Shown piece by piece: positions 9,991-21,245 of a stretch of DNA of 64,000 nucleotides. The notes under the pieces were generated by a model. It made no database searches and had not been told where the DNA came from. It saw only the letters and a list, made by a program, of their open reading frames with translations. The stretch comes from Dendrolimus kikuchii (lineage: Eukaryota; Arthropoda; Insecta; Lepidoptera; Lasiocampidae): NCBI GenBank assembly GCA_019925095.2, contig CM034406.1, forward strand, positions 17,050,388 through 17,114,387, written 5' to 3'. The translations under genes were made by a program, and so were the position numbers. How positions within the stretch are numbered: the first letter of the stretch is position 1; each line of letters begins with the position of its first letter.

Positions 9991-11305
9991 TTTATCTAAG
10001 TTCGTATAGTCTATAACATTTATGTCTACCCAATTTTGGAAAATATCTCAATGTTGTATCAAATATAGGTGAAAAATCAAGATATACTTTCTTTTCCAAT
10101 CCTTGAAATTATCATTAAACTGTTAAACTACTTCAGAACATACACGAGACAAACTTTTAGATATTCTTAATACAGTCACATTTGATTAAACGTCCCTTTG
10201 TTATACATAGCAATTGACATTTTATAAATGTTCGCATTTATTTTAAAACCACAAACAGACGCTTTCGTGTTATTTTTAATAGGTATATGGATAATAATAC
10301 TAGAGCTCTTGTCATATATATTACAGCATATATCATTTAGTATATTTTACGATTAATAGGTATTATAATAGCCAAACAAACTAACATAGGTACCTATACA
10401 TTAATGATATGAAAGATTTAGATGTTTTGTTAGAAAATACGTTTTTAAAATAGCATTATTCATATACTTGTTTAGTATATTAAAGAATGAAACACAAAAG
10501 AACTATGTATTTATAATAGAAATGATTAATATTGTATAGATATTTCTGTTGTAAGATTTTACATTAAAACATATAGATAATTAATACTTATTTTTTAATA
10601 AAAAACATCTAAAATAAAATAAATATCCAAGAAATTATTTTTATTATTGTTCTTGTTCCAATTTATATTATAATTATTCTATTTTTGTCCTTCCGATATT
10701 CCCGTCGTAACAGCAGAATCTCAATCAATACCGTCTCAATTCTGAAGTAAACAAAAACAAGGCATTCGACCTCTGCAAAAAACAGGTAAAAACCAACCGA
10801 ATGAAAAACGCAATTAGACACCCTCAAAGAAAACCGTTCGAAATAACAACACAATTTTTCCGAATTATAAACAATTGACCCACTTACCGGAAACGTTATT
10901 ATTCTTTTTTAACAGTTTTTATACACAAAGGCACTTAGTTTTTTTTTTAATGAAAACACACCACAACACGTTTTTTGACGGATCAACTGAATTGTTTTTC
11001 AGTGTTATTTCAGCACAATGTAGGGAAAATCGATAGGTCCGCCAAGCTAGATGGACACAGTGTTTCTCATTCAATTCAATACTGAGAGAGACATGCGTAG
11101 TCTGTTAGTGGCTGCCTTGACGAGGAGCGCGGGAAAAGTGACGTTTTCCAATGACGTTTATGTCTTGCAGATACGGCGAGATGAAATTACGTTTTTATAT
11201 TGCCGTACTAAAAGCTTTGAGCTAAAATTGCTCGCGTAAACTATATCCGATATTAAATCAACTGTGTTAAGAAATAATAGCATAAAAGAAAAATTCTATC
11301 ATTGT
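9991..11305. other. Long AT-rich stretch, no supported gene
   Basis: A 62-codon ATG frame at 11,051-11,239 has no recognisable motif, splice context or neighbour and is not called. Nothing else was recognised. Confidence 0.45.
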
Positions 11306-11585
11306 CTTTTTATTTTTTTTATTGCATGAGTTCAGCAGAAAGACAGAATTCACCTGATGGAAAGCAGTTACCATCGCCTATGGACATTTGCAACATCAAA
11401 GATACTATGAAATGCGCTGCTGCACTTTTAAGGAAGACTGGAAACCGAGCCACTAATACCTGAATACAACTCAAGCTTGTTATGGCGGCATATACCTACC
11501 CTACCACCTGGCTATGGGTTGTTTTGTGGTCTCTATGATAGGCCGCCCGGACGCAGGAAATTATATTCTCTCTCCGTTCCTGAAC
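11306..11585 (-). repeat. R300 repeat, copy 4, diverged
   Basis: Both ends present, with several substitutions and a deletion around 11,500. Probably older than copies 1, 2 and 7. Confidence 0.8.
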
Positions 11586-11628
11586 GGATAATATCAACAT
11601 AATAGTTTGGCTCCAACAAGGATGAATA

Positions 11629-11742
11629 TTAACGGTCTTATTCATATTGAGTTAGAGTAAGTTTAGAAGCTTCTTTATGGTTCTTAAAGAAACCTCTATT
11701 TCAACTTACTCTAAGTCAATCAATATGAATAGGACCGTAAGT
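11629..11742. mobile_element. Fold-back MITE, about 110 bp
   Basis: Nearly palindromic: the arm acggtcttattcatattga is answered by tatgaataggaccgt at 11,725-11,739, with a second matching block ttagagtaagtt / aacttactctaa. No coding capacity. Confidence 0.75.
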
Positions 11743-11789
11743 GAATAAGGCTTATTAAAAAAAACGTAAATCTAAATACGTCTTAAATG

Positions 11790-12470
11790 TTACATATATA
11801 TACTACGTGACTCAATGGCGCCTCTGATTAGTTTTCTCTCACTTTTTGACAATTTATTATATAAAACACTTGGATATTCCCGCAAATTCGTCCACGCTTG
11901 ACTTGAAATTCCCACGGGATTCCCAGGGCACAAAGTACCGCACCATTTTGTAAAAACTGTGGTGGAATAAGCTTTTTTTTGCATTCGAACAACTACAAAC
12001 CACTTCTGGGAAAATTCTCGCGGGATTCTCGAGATAAAAAGTAACGCAGATTTTAAGTCTAAGAATTCGCTGTCAATCTGTGAAAACCGCATCAAAATCG
12101 GCGCTGTAGGTTTTACGTGAATCCCGAACAAACAGACAAGAAATACAAAAGGAATGCATTGTGTTCTTCATCTATACTAATATTATAAAGAGGTAAAGTT
12201 TGTGAGTTTGTAACGTTGTAGGGGGTAATCTCTGGATCTACTAAACCGATTTTAAAAATTCTTTTACTGTTAGAAAGCTACGTTAGCAGGGAGTGTCATA
12301 GGCTATATAACATGACGCTATATACCACGGGAGCGGGACAGATCACGGGTGAAACCGCGCCGGGCCGCTAGTCGTTTATATAGTGTATTCCAGTTGTTTT
12401 TTTTAAATGGCTTCAATATACAGGCATGGCATATTTATAATTTTATAAGATTATAGATATTTCATTTTAA
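11790..12470 (-). mobile_element. Helitron-derived element with a second Helitron nested in it
   Basis: Minus-oriented body shared with 31,338-31,825 and 50,165-50,505 (blocks cacgggattccc, acaaaccgcatcgaaatc-like, tatagtctattccag). The minus-strand open frame of 113 codons is not recognised as Rep or helicase. It is interrupted at 12,171-12,371 by a complete short Helitron. Confidence 0.6.
12171..12371 (+). mobile_element. Complete 201-bp Helitron, copy A
   Basis: Begins TCTATACTAATATTATAAAG after host A (12,170) and ends cgccgggccgCTAG before host T (12,372). It is the same length as, and nearly identical to, the copy at 15,998-16,198. The interrupted sequence survives uninterrupted at 31,735-31,765 and 50,410-50,440, confirming precise insertion between A and T. 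Confidence 0.92.
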
Positions 12471-13049
12471 ACCAAATCTTATATCGTTAAACGTCAGAGG
12501 GCGCTGTCGTCGCATAACATTTTAACATTTGGACAGTGACGTTTATGGTGCTAACAAAAGAGTGCCTGATACCGGGGCCAATTTAACGGTGTAATTGCCA
12601 GCTTCCCAATAAAAAAAATATCAAATTCAAAAAGTTTTTATTACACGACAATTATAATATCAAACAACACAAGTTGTCCTACCAAAACTCGATTTAGAAA
12701 TGAGTATTTCTACAATACGAGTTTTAAGTATCAGTTTTTTAGTTTTTATGCTACAATTTTTTAGTTCCTCAAAGCATTTTAACGTATCTGTAAATATGAA
12801 ACATCAATGCTCTTTTTATTAGACCAATCTTAATGGCCCTGATTTTATGATAACAGATGCAAATGTTTTTTTAATTGTTTTATACATAGGTATTTGTGTG
12901 ATATAACCGGCTGGTGATAAGATGATAAATGTAAGAGGGAAACAAATAATTTGATATATTTATGACAGTTACTAAAAGTGTACTATCTTCCTTTATTTCA
13001 GTTGACTTATACGAGTGCATCAATTTTGTCTTTTGAATATTCTTTTACA
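12471..13049. other. Unassigned stretch
   Basis: Segment 12,485-12,600 resembles 2,325-2,410. The remainder is AT-rich with no supported feature. Confidence 0.4.
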
Positions 13050-13054
13050 AGAAC

Positions 13055-13190
13055 CAGTTGCGGTGGTTCAGTGGCTACGAAAGAAGCATCTTGTTCTAAC
13101 GGTGTGGGTTTGGATCTTAGCAGAAGTCAGCGCACTCGGGTTCCAAACTCAAAGGGCACGTCTTCGAATTCTGACTGGAAAGCATACCCG
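13055..13190 (+). mobile_element. Degenerate tRNA-derived SINE
   Basis: gttgcggtggttcagtggc is A-box-like and cactcgggttccaaactca is B-box-like about 75 bases downstream. Short frames across it are spurious. Confidence 0.5.
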
Positions 13191-13264
13191 ACGACTCTAA
13201 GTAATAAAATCATGAATTTTTCCTAATAAAATATTTTAATTCAAACAAGGGTTCATACATTATA

Positions 13265-13583
13265 TCCGTGCAGAAACGGAGAAAGAATACAATTTCCTGC
13301 GGCCGGCCGGTCTCTCATAAGAGGCGACAAAAGAAGCCACAGCCAGGTGGTACGGTATTTGCCGGTCTGGATGGCTACCACCCCTGGATGGTCTAGAGTT
13401 TGCCGCCATAACAACCTTGAGTTGTGTTCCGGCATTAGTGACCAGGTTCCAGTCCCCTTTAAGAGAGCAGCAGCGCATTTGTATCACCTTTGGTGCTGCA
13501 AACGTCCATAGGTGATGGTAATCGCTTTCCATCAAGTGGGCCGTCTGGCTGTCTGCTGAACTCCTGAAATAAAAATAAAAAAG
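13265..13583 (+). repeat. R300 repeat, copy 5
   Basis: Full-length, start ccgtgcagaaacgg and tail ctcctgaaataaaaataaa. Confidence 0.85.
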
Positions 13584-13849
13584 ATGCAAAAAAATAACGT
13601 ATAAATATGTATCTGAAGTCATAATTAAACTTCTGTGAAACATTCGTAATTTTATTGTTAAGAATTTTGGAATACAAAGTCGTAAGTCCATTCTGAGCGC
13701 GTTAGCGAAATAATGAACGTCATTTAAGTAGCTCCTTAACCAAAATAAACTTATCAATTAATATATATTATTAAAGGTGTATTGTATTCTACCTAAAATG
13801 CCTTAAGTTTTTAGAGGACAGGTTTACAATTTACAATTAAAAAATCGAA

Positions 13850-13915
13850 GACGCTACGCTACCGGCGTGTCAGCCGTATCAATGATACGGGGCTTCAGGC
13901 TACAGGAGCCCCGAA
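13850..13915. other. GC-rich double hairpin
   Basis: Two stems in 66 bases: ccgtatc-aat-gatacgg, then ggggct paired with agcccc across a 12-base loop. The surrounding sequence is AT-rich. No terminator-like T run or tRNA cloverleaf is apparent, and the function is unknown. Confidence 0.5.
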
Positions 13916-14168
13916 ACTGTGTAAGCAAAAATTCCCAAAATGTTCTCCACAATCTTTTATAGATTAATAACATTTTGAGTATAACCGCTGGGCCAACAGG
14001 AATGCCTATCAGACTTGTCATTATTGTCTATAGCGACAGATCTAGAAAAACTGAAATTATCTTCAGCTATGGAGGATTTGATAAATAAGCTTGACAAATA
14101 AAGGCGAGAAAAGTGTATTTTTATATGTTTGATTTGAATGTTTTGTCTAACTTAGCTCCTAGGAGCAT

Positions 14169-14469
14169 TAGGTATAAGTACATACATACATACATACATA
14201 ATTTCACGCCAGTTCCCTTGCGGGGTAGGCACGAACAACAGAGCGCCATTTAGGCTTATTCTTACACACCTCACTTGCTTCTTTGACATTCATAACTCTT
14301 GTCATGCACGCTCGTCTGTTCTTAAGGCTCCTAACATCACCTTCTGCTAGTACACGATCAATTTGATCATGGAAAGTGTGTCGTGGCCTTCCACGACTTC
14401 TGCATCCATCCACTTTTGCATTGTATATCTGTTTATTCATTCTTTCATCATGCATAATAGGTATAAGTA
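14169..14469 (-). mobile_element. RTE-like LINE tail, copy 2, with 12-bp TSD
   Basis: The insertion at 14,181-14,457 is flanked by taggtataagta on both sides (14,169-14,180 and 14,458-14,469). The minus strand encodes GRPRHTFHDQIDRVLAEGD and NRRACMTRVMNVKEASEVC, then a stop and a tatg microsatellite tail. It is a 5'-truncated retrotransposition product. Confidence 0.92.
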
Positions 14470-15277
14470 ATAACTTATAATCAATATATAATTGTTTTAT
14501 TTCAATTCGAGCATTTTTTGTTTCTTTTATAAAATACTTTAGCCTTCCTTGGAGCCCCCAACACATCTCCCTGCCTGAAACATACAACTTTCGATAATAA
14601 CAAAATCGCAGTGAACAAAGATTATCTTTATACTATACAAGTTATTCAAAAGGGAGGTCTTTGTCCCGTATTGTGCCTGTGAATGGCCAGATTATTATTA
14701 TAATATTAATAAAACCCCATTAAGCGGCACACCGACGTTTATCTGGCGCCAAAACCGCTGTCAGATAGCCGACCGGCCCCATTCCGCTGTAAAACGGGGG
14801 CCTATTACATGCTATTACGCAAGGATGTGGCGTGTTAGTGATATTGCTGGAATTTATCCACCTTTAGAGACCTAAATGGAGTTACCATTTTTAAAAATGT
14901 ATTTTATTTACCACCCACAAATTCTTAAAGATATAATTTGACAGAATTTCCTTATGACAAATTTGTATTTTACGAATCATAACAATATTTATGTTACAAG
15001 CTTGCATTTACTATTAAATGCAAGCGTACCATAACAACTGATTTGGAGTGAACTTCTCGCCGCGGTTTTCCCTCCGCGTTACGACATGGTGACATTTAGG
15101 AATGGCGTTATAAAATTCCTTCGAGGCCCGCAGCGCGTTGACAACTCTCTTATTTTGTGGAAGCAGGGGGAATACGTTTCGTACACTACCGGGCCCTTTG
15201 TTATTGTTTATTAGACTAAAGCGGCGAGAGTTAGACCATACGACTGGGAAGTGGAATAACAAAAACGACAATATTAT
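14470..15277. other. Unassigned stretch, partly GC-rich
   Basis: A minus-strand frame (about 15,270-15,014) with KRVVNALRASKEFYNAIPKC is open, but it runs into R300 on one side. No homologue, splice pair or repeat partner was recognised. The segment 14,705-14,830 is also GC-rich. Confidence 0.35.
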
Positions 15278-15563
15278 CTGCAGGAACGGTGATAGAATAC
15301 AATTTCCTGCGGCCAGGCGGCCTATCGTAAGAGGCGACAAAACAACCCACAGCCAGGCTACCACCCCTGGTCTAGAGTATGTCGCCGTAACAACCTGGAG
15401 TGGTTTTCCGGCATTAATGATCAGGTTCCAGTCTCCCTTAAGAGAGCAGCAGCGCATTTGTAGCACCTTTAGTGTTGCAAATGTCTATAGGAGATGGTAC
15501 CGCTTTCCATCAAGTGGGCCGTCTGCCTGTCTGCTGAACTCATACAATAAAATAAAATAAAAA
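15278..15563 (+). repeat. R300 repeat, copy 6
   Basis: Start ctgcaggaacggtg and tail catacaataaaataaaa; an internal deletion lies around 15,358. Confidence 0.85.
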
Positions 15564-15974
15564 TCGACCGCCGGCATGTGTGGAGACTCAGCTGGTAAAG
15601 TCGTTCCCAATATGTTACTCCACTAAACCTTTCTGCATCCCATGTGCCCGCGCTTATGGTTGGAAGAGCGTGAGACTTAGAACGTAGTGACGCCCACGCT
15701 CGTCCGCGCATCAAGGCCTGAGAGTGCCCCGGGAAGCAGAGTAATCTCACTTTTTGACACCTCCCCTGGTCAATGTACCATCGTTTGTATAATCGATGAT
15801 CCCATACTAATAGATGGTTCAGAATCGCTCTCTGCTTATTCTACCGTCTGTGTAATTGGGAGTGTCCTGAGGAACTGTTGGATCTGGATGGATTTTCACC
15901 ACAATCCACTGGTGGGATATTCATCCGCATGCTTTGAGCTACCACGCTTAATTACACAGCAGTTTTCTAGACCG
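15564..15974 (+). pseudogene. Probable decayed LINE C-terminus
   Basis: The region is GC-rich relative to its surroundings. Plus-strand readings in shifting frames give SLFHRLYNR and EELLDLDG, which resemble the post-RT region of CR1/Jockey-type ORFs. No intact frame remains. Low confidence. Confidence 0.3.
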
Positions 15975-16455
15975 TTGTATGAAATTGCGCACACTTATCT
16001 ATACTAATATTATAAAGATGTAAAGTTTGTGAGTTTGTGACGTTGTAGAGGGTAATCTCTGGATCTACTAAGCCGATATTAAAAATTCTTTTACTGTTGG
16101 AAAGCTACTTTAACAGGGAGTGTCATAGGCTATATAACATGACGCTATATACCACGGGAGCGGGACAGAGCGCGGGTGAAACCGCGCCGGGCCGCTAGTA
16201 GTTTATATAGAGAAGGAACGACGAATGCTAATTTAAATTATATTATATATAATTATTTTTCTTACATTATGCATAAAAATACAGTAAATCAATAAAAAAC
16301 ATTACACACACAACCATGTATTTGACACACGCATATATACTCTTTTGTATATTTTTAAAGACAAATTAACAGTGTAGCCTTAGCGAAATCTGTCATTATA
16401 GAAGTATAGTCTTTGACATTAATTATTATGGTCGAATTTCGACCACAGGCGTCCA
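15975..16455 (+). repeat. AT-rich dispersed repeat, copy 3, split by a Helitron
   Basis: The repeat reads gcgcacactta, is interrupted by the Helitron at 15,998-16,198, and resumes tagtttatatagagaag. Copy 1 (minus strand, 165-181) has these two halves joined. Confidence 0.75.
15998..16198 (+). mobile_element. Complete 201-bp Helitron, copy B
   Basis: TC start after A15,997 and ccgCTAG end before T16,199. It is near-identical to copy A at 12,171-12,371 and has no target-site duplication, as expected for Helitrons. Confidence 0.92.
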
Positions 16456-18415
16456 CTAATAAAATAGAATTACTTTCTGGGTGTTCGATCCGCAGCGCTG
16501 CCGCGGGAAAAGCTCCAGTTTAATATTTTTTGCCGCTATTTGTTAGCGGAATAGGAACCCCATTGACCTACTTTTAGGGGTAACGACCCCCTCAAATGCA
16601 CTACATAATAGGGTAGTCATATTATGAACAAAACTTCCAATAGATACTACGAACCTGTCTAACCACATCGATCGACGGCCTACGCGACGGTTACCGGAGT
16701 TACTCTGGTATAGAGGAATGTGAAATATTACAATAGATCATAACATTTGCCTAAGTTAGGAAAAATACGACACAAAAGACAAGTGAAACCCGTTTCCCAA
16801 GGACGAAAAGTACTATTTTCATCCCTGTGATCAGGCAACTCCAAGCGTACTTTCAGAATGTGAAAAATGTTTTTTTTTCTAGTCATTGTTTTAGATACTG
16901 ATAGGTATTTTGATTCTCTGGCAGCAACAGGCATCACGTTCTAAAAAAGCTCTAGACGTAACCATGTTCTTACGTACGAAAGAACCTTGACAAACAATGC
17001 ACCATTTATTCCCTGAAGAGTAGACCTCGCATAACCTGCCGCCCCGTGTTATACATTAATTGAGGAACAAACTACACGTGTAGGTACGCTATATTTGTCT
17101 CCACCTAATGGATTAATGGTTGTCCATTAGCTAAATTGCTCAGTCAAGTTTACCTTTTGTATGTAGGATTTTATAATAGCCTTATGGGTTTTCCCGCGGC
17201 TTTATTCGCGGCATAATAAGGAAGCGGACTGTCAATCAATTGAGATACTTTCTATCTCCTTACAATACGTCACAGTCTTTTCCATAAGATTTTGTACAAG
17301 CGTACCTACTTATGACGTCATAATAGGTTAAATGTAATGTTGGAATCTCCACTAAGAGGTTTTTATTGTGGCTGATGAGGTTTGATACTGACCACAATAT
17401 ATTTTTAAATATGGAACATTGATGTTCTTTTGTTTTTTTTTCTTTTACATTAAAATCGTAATGATAAGAGAGTTTCTGGCGGGAACTGTAAGGGGACGTT
17501 GTTCTGTGCTGTTTTATTTTCTAAAAACGTGTAAAATTACTCTAAAATGAACAATTGTTGTATAGGATATTGATAGTTTTTGAATAGTAAATTATGTGTT
17601 TTTGTAAGAATGTGAACTGTATACTCAAATGTGGCCTTTCATGTTTTCATAAGAACTCCGTTGAATGGCGTCGGTTGTAGCCTACAATACAACTGCGCTA
17701 CCTACTACATACGAAGACTTAAACATCAGAATTGGCTGTATTGACTAGGATTCTTTTGCCTGCCTTTGTGACGAATTCTACTACCCTTTTTTTCAACTGT
17801 ATATTCATTATAATATGCAAGTGTCGTGTTTTTCTATAATTAAAATAATCACAGCCCACAGCAAATTGATATTTGAAGAAATGTTTTACAGGTAGAATAA
17901 AACTGAAAATAAAACCGCCTATATGCTTAAGCTATGACCGGTATGACTTTTTTCCAGCTTCCAAGTCCTGATTATAACTACAATGTTGAGCAGTCTTACG
18001 GTTAGGCTACTTCTAGGAAAAAACGTTTATTTGGTCTTCACATAGCGAGACACATGGCGATGAATTGTACAATGTAGGTATATACCAAAAAAGTCTCGCG
18101 ATGGCACCAAATAGGTGCAGTTCAGCTTTGCCAGGCAACAGGTGCCTGACACTGGTTTTCAACTTTTTAAGTTAAATTAGAAATATCTTTATAGGTCTGA
18201 AACTTACAATGAATGGCTGACATTTTATTTTAAATTCACAGTGAATTACTGAATGGCTGTTTATCGATCTAAAAGCCTGAACGAGTATGTTTCTGCCCGG
18301 AAGATTGGTACAAACTAGATCACTCAAGAGTTGCATTAGTGTCTGTGTGATGGGTAGTTACTAATTGATTTAAACTAAGACATTTTATACAATTGTTAAT
18401 GTCCCGGCAAATATC
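16456..18415. other. Long unassigned intergenic stretch
   Basis: About 2 kb without a supported gene, repeat boundary or terminal inversion. The small open frames lack recognisable motifs. Confidence 0.5.
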
Positions 18416-18724
18416 CGTGCAGGAACGGAGAAAGAATATAATTTCCTGCGGCCGGGCGGCCTGTCGTAAGAGGCGACTTAACAACCCACAACCAGGTGGC
18501 AGGGCATTTGCCCGACTGGATGGCTACCACCCCTGGTCTAAAGTATGTCGCCATAACAACCTTGAGTTATGTTCCGGCATTAGTGACCAGGTTCCAGTCT
18601 CCCTTAAGAGAGCAGCAGCGCATTTGTAGCACCTTTGGTGTTGCAAATGTCCATAGACAATGGTAACCGCTTTCCATCAAGTGGGCCGTCTGCCTGTCTG
18701 CTGATCTCCTGCAATAAAAAAAAA
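18416..18724 (+). repeat. R300 repeat, copy 7
   Basis: Full-length, close to the consensus. Start ccgtgcaggaacgg, tail ctcctgcaataaaaaaaaa. Confidence 0.9.
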
Positions 18725-18827
18725 TCTATCTAGGTCATTTGAAACTTTAAGCTCTTGTAACACACTTTCAAAATTTAACTTAAAACAAGTGACTTCATCC
18801 GTCGTTTATTTTATTCCAATTTAATGT

Positions 18828-19853
18828 AGAAGAAGCTAGCTACCCTGCCAATCAGGCTAGGCGGCTTGGGAATACGCAAAATCTCAGATGTAGCTTTACC
18901 TGCTTTTCTGTCCTCAGTTTATAGTACTGTGGACCTCATTGGCAAACTAATAAATCCGTCACTAAGTGATTTTGAGGTCCCATACTTGGCTGAGGCTAGA
19001 AACGCATGGTCACTAGCATGCCCGAGTCAAAATTATCCAGTAGAGCCCAAATCACAGAAGCTTTGGGACGGGCCGCTCAGCAAGTTGGTGTATAAAAATC
19101 TCTTATCCACTAGTGTCAACGAAGCTGAGCGAGCCCGCCTCTTAGCAGTCTCAAAATGGGAGTCAGGCTTGTGGCTTCAGGCGCTGCCCTCATCAAATTT
19201 AGGCACACTCCTAGATGACACTACATTTAGGATTGCTGCCTCTATTCGACTGGGGGCACCGACTGTAGTCCCTCATCACTGTCAATGCGGAGATAAAGTC
19301 GGTGGTTCAGGTCACCATGGCTTGTCATGCGTCAGAAGCGCCGGCAGAATACCACGCCATGCTGCACTAAATGACATTATCCGCCGGGCTCTTGTCACCA
19401 CCGGGACCCCAGCCATTTTAGAGCCAAATGGACTCGCGACGATGGCAAGAGACCGGACGGGATGTCTTTGGTGCCATGGAAGATGGGACGACCATTAGTT
19501 TGGGACGCAACGTGCGTTGACACTTTGGCAGCGTCCCATCTTCCGGATACGGCTGTGGTAGCTGGTGCAGCTGCCGCCCGACAAGAGGACCTAAAACGCC
19601 GCAAATATGCATCCGTTGGTAGTGGATATATATTTGCGGCTTTTGGTGTCGAAACTCTCGGGCCATGGGGTCCAGAAGCCCATCGCCTTTATCGAGACCT
19701 ATCAAAACGGTTGATAGATGTCTCACGAAACCAAAACGCTGGCCTGTATTTTGGGCAACGCATAAGCGTTGCCATACAACGTGGCAATGCAGCCAGCGTT
19801 TTGGGAACGTTCCCAACTGACGGTGATTTGGGACCTATTTACTATTTGTAGTT
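18828..19853 (+). pseudogene. C-terminal part of a non-LTR retrotransposon ORF, one frameshift
   Basis: The frame from 18,828 reads LPIRLGGLGIRKISDVALPA and continues to about 19,445. A frameshift there moves the reading to the frame of 19,462-19,851. The second part holds RPDGMSLVPWKMGRPLVWDA and CVDTLAASH. A CxC...H...C cluster (CQCGDKVGGSGHHGLSC) precedes it at about 19,281-19,331. I recall this module downstream of reverse transcriptase in invertebrate retrotransposons. The PDG...WDATCVDT pattern suggests a restriction-endonuclease-like fold but this is inference. The RT itself is absent because of 5' truncation. Relatives lie at 360-556, 7,095-7,275 and 38,335-38,530. Confidence 0.75.
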
Positions 19854-20446
19854 TTTATCTTTAATAAATTAAGTTGTAAATAGGATAGGTATATAAATAT
19901 TAAACAAATTACATGTAGAAGATGAAGCAATATCAAGACTAACGCCATTTTATTATAAGCAACATTTGGATCTTTTTTGTTGCAAAAGATATTTTAAATT
20001 ATTATTTTGTTTTAAGACTCAGTTTTTGATTCAGTAGGGTCTAATTATAAAGAAAATTGAAGTCTTAAAATATACTTAGATCTGAATGTCTCTTACGATA
20101 AAATGGCGGTAAAGGCTCGATATATCATGTTCTGCTATAGATACTAAACGTAAATTCTACAGAGCTCAGAGTAATGCAATGTCTGCTGCAGGATGCAGCG
20201 GTGACCTTGGTTCCCATACTGTATAGAACATACACTATGTATTGTATATATGTGTACTTACTTATCTATTATAATATGTGTAATAATCTCCATTCTACCG
20301 TGTAATGGAGGAGCAGGCGAAAAAAAAATGTTAATATAAAATACTTGTCATATATTATAATGTTAATAAATATATTTTATTTAGATAATTTCAGATATAT
20401 TGTAGTATTTTATGTGTTTGGATTTATCTATGTACTATCTTTTTTT
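19854..20446. other. AT-rich 3' flank of the non-LTR fragment
   Basis: No supported gene. Sequence just after 19,853 may be the element's own 3' UTR (gttttttatctttaataaatt), but no poly(A) end or duplication was found. Confidence 0.4.
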
Positions 20447-20610
20447 TCTGCCCCACCTACATCGCCAGATTAGCTAGGTTGCCAGGAAGAGATCGCTTTT
20501 ACTGATAGGGCTCCCTGTTGTATTGCCAAGAAGTATTTATTGTAACTATGCATTTTGTTTTTGTAATTTTTTGTTTTGGTGAGCAATAAAGTATTATCTA
20601 ATATAATCTA
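20447..20610 (+). repeat. LINE 3' tail (gttgtctggaagaga family), diverged copy
   Basis: ggttgccaggaagagatcgctt and a terminal gagcaataaagtatta parallel the tails at 5,675 and 27,745. Confidence 0.55.
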
Positions 20611-20869
20611 TGTCCTGGACAGCACAGGAACCAAAGCAGGTTAAAACGAAATAATTAAGACATTAAATAAAAAAACTTGTATTTGGCAAGATTACAACCT
20701 GAATACGTTACAAATAAATTATAAATATTAAAAAATGAAAAATGTGTATAAATTACAAATAACTTAATATAATAAGTTAATAAGAAGAACACTCTTCACT
20801 ATCTCTCTTGACATTTATTACTTAAACATTATTTTAAACTAAAACAGTTAAAAATTGAAAGTCTTATTA

Positions 20870-21245
20870 GGGGCCATCCACAAATTACATCACACAAATT
20901 TCAAGATTTTTTGACCCTCCCCCCGTCCTTGTCAGAGCTGGTCTCATTGGTGAGACGCCTCTCTATCTAGTGTGACATCACATATTTTGCAGTTTTATAT
21001 CCAGAAATTATTAAATTAAAACAGCAGTTCTGTAATTAGTTTTATTTCCATTTAATTTTTTTTAATAATTTAAACACTGGTCATACAGGAAAGAGTTAAT
21101 AGGTCAAGTTTCGTGTTTTAAAGCTTAAATATATTAGATTTTGAAATGTGACGTCACGAAATTTAGGACCCCTCCCACCCCTTGTCACACAATGTCACAC
21201 TTCGTCGACCACCCCTAACTTGTGCCGTAATTAGCGAATGGCCCC
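20870..21245. mobile_element. MITE, 376 bp, with TTA target duplication
   Basis: Terminal inverted repeats ggggccatccacaaatta and its imperfect complement taattagcgaatggcccc. Further blocks of the arms also pair (tgtgacatcac / gtgacgtcac, gaccctcccccc / ggggtgggaggggtcc). TTA flanks both sides (20,867-20,869 and 21,246-21,248). The autonomous partner is unknown. Confidence 0.85.

Noticed and set aside
11051..11239. 62-codon ATG frame
   Set aside because: No motif, context or neighbour supports it; length is within chance expectation.
18416..18724. Recurrent short protein (ERRKN...CGRAACRKRRQNNPQ) seen at many loci
   Set aside because: It is one frame of the R300 repeat. Conservation reflects copy number, several copies are frameshifted, and there is no consistent start codon.
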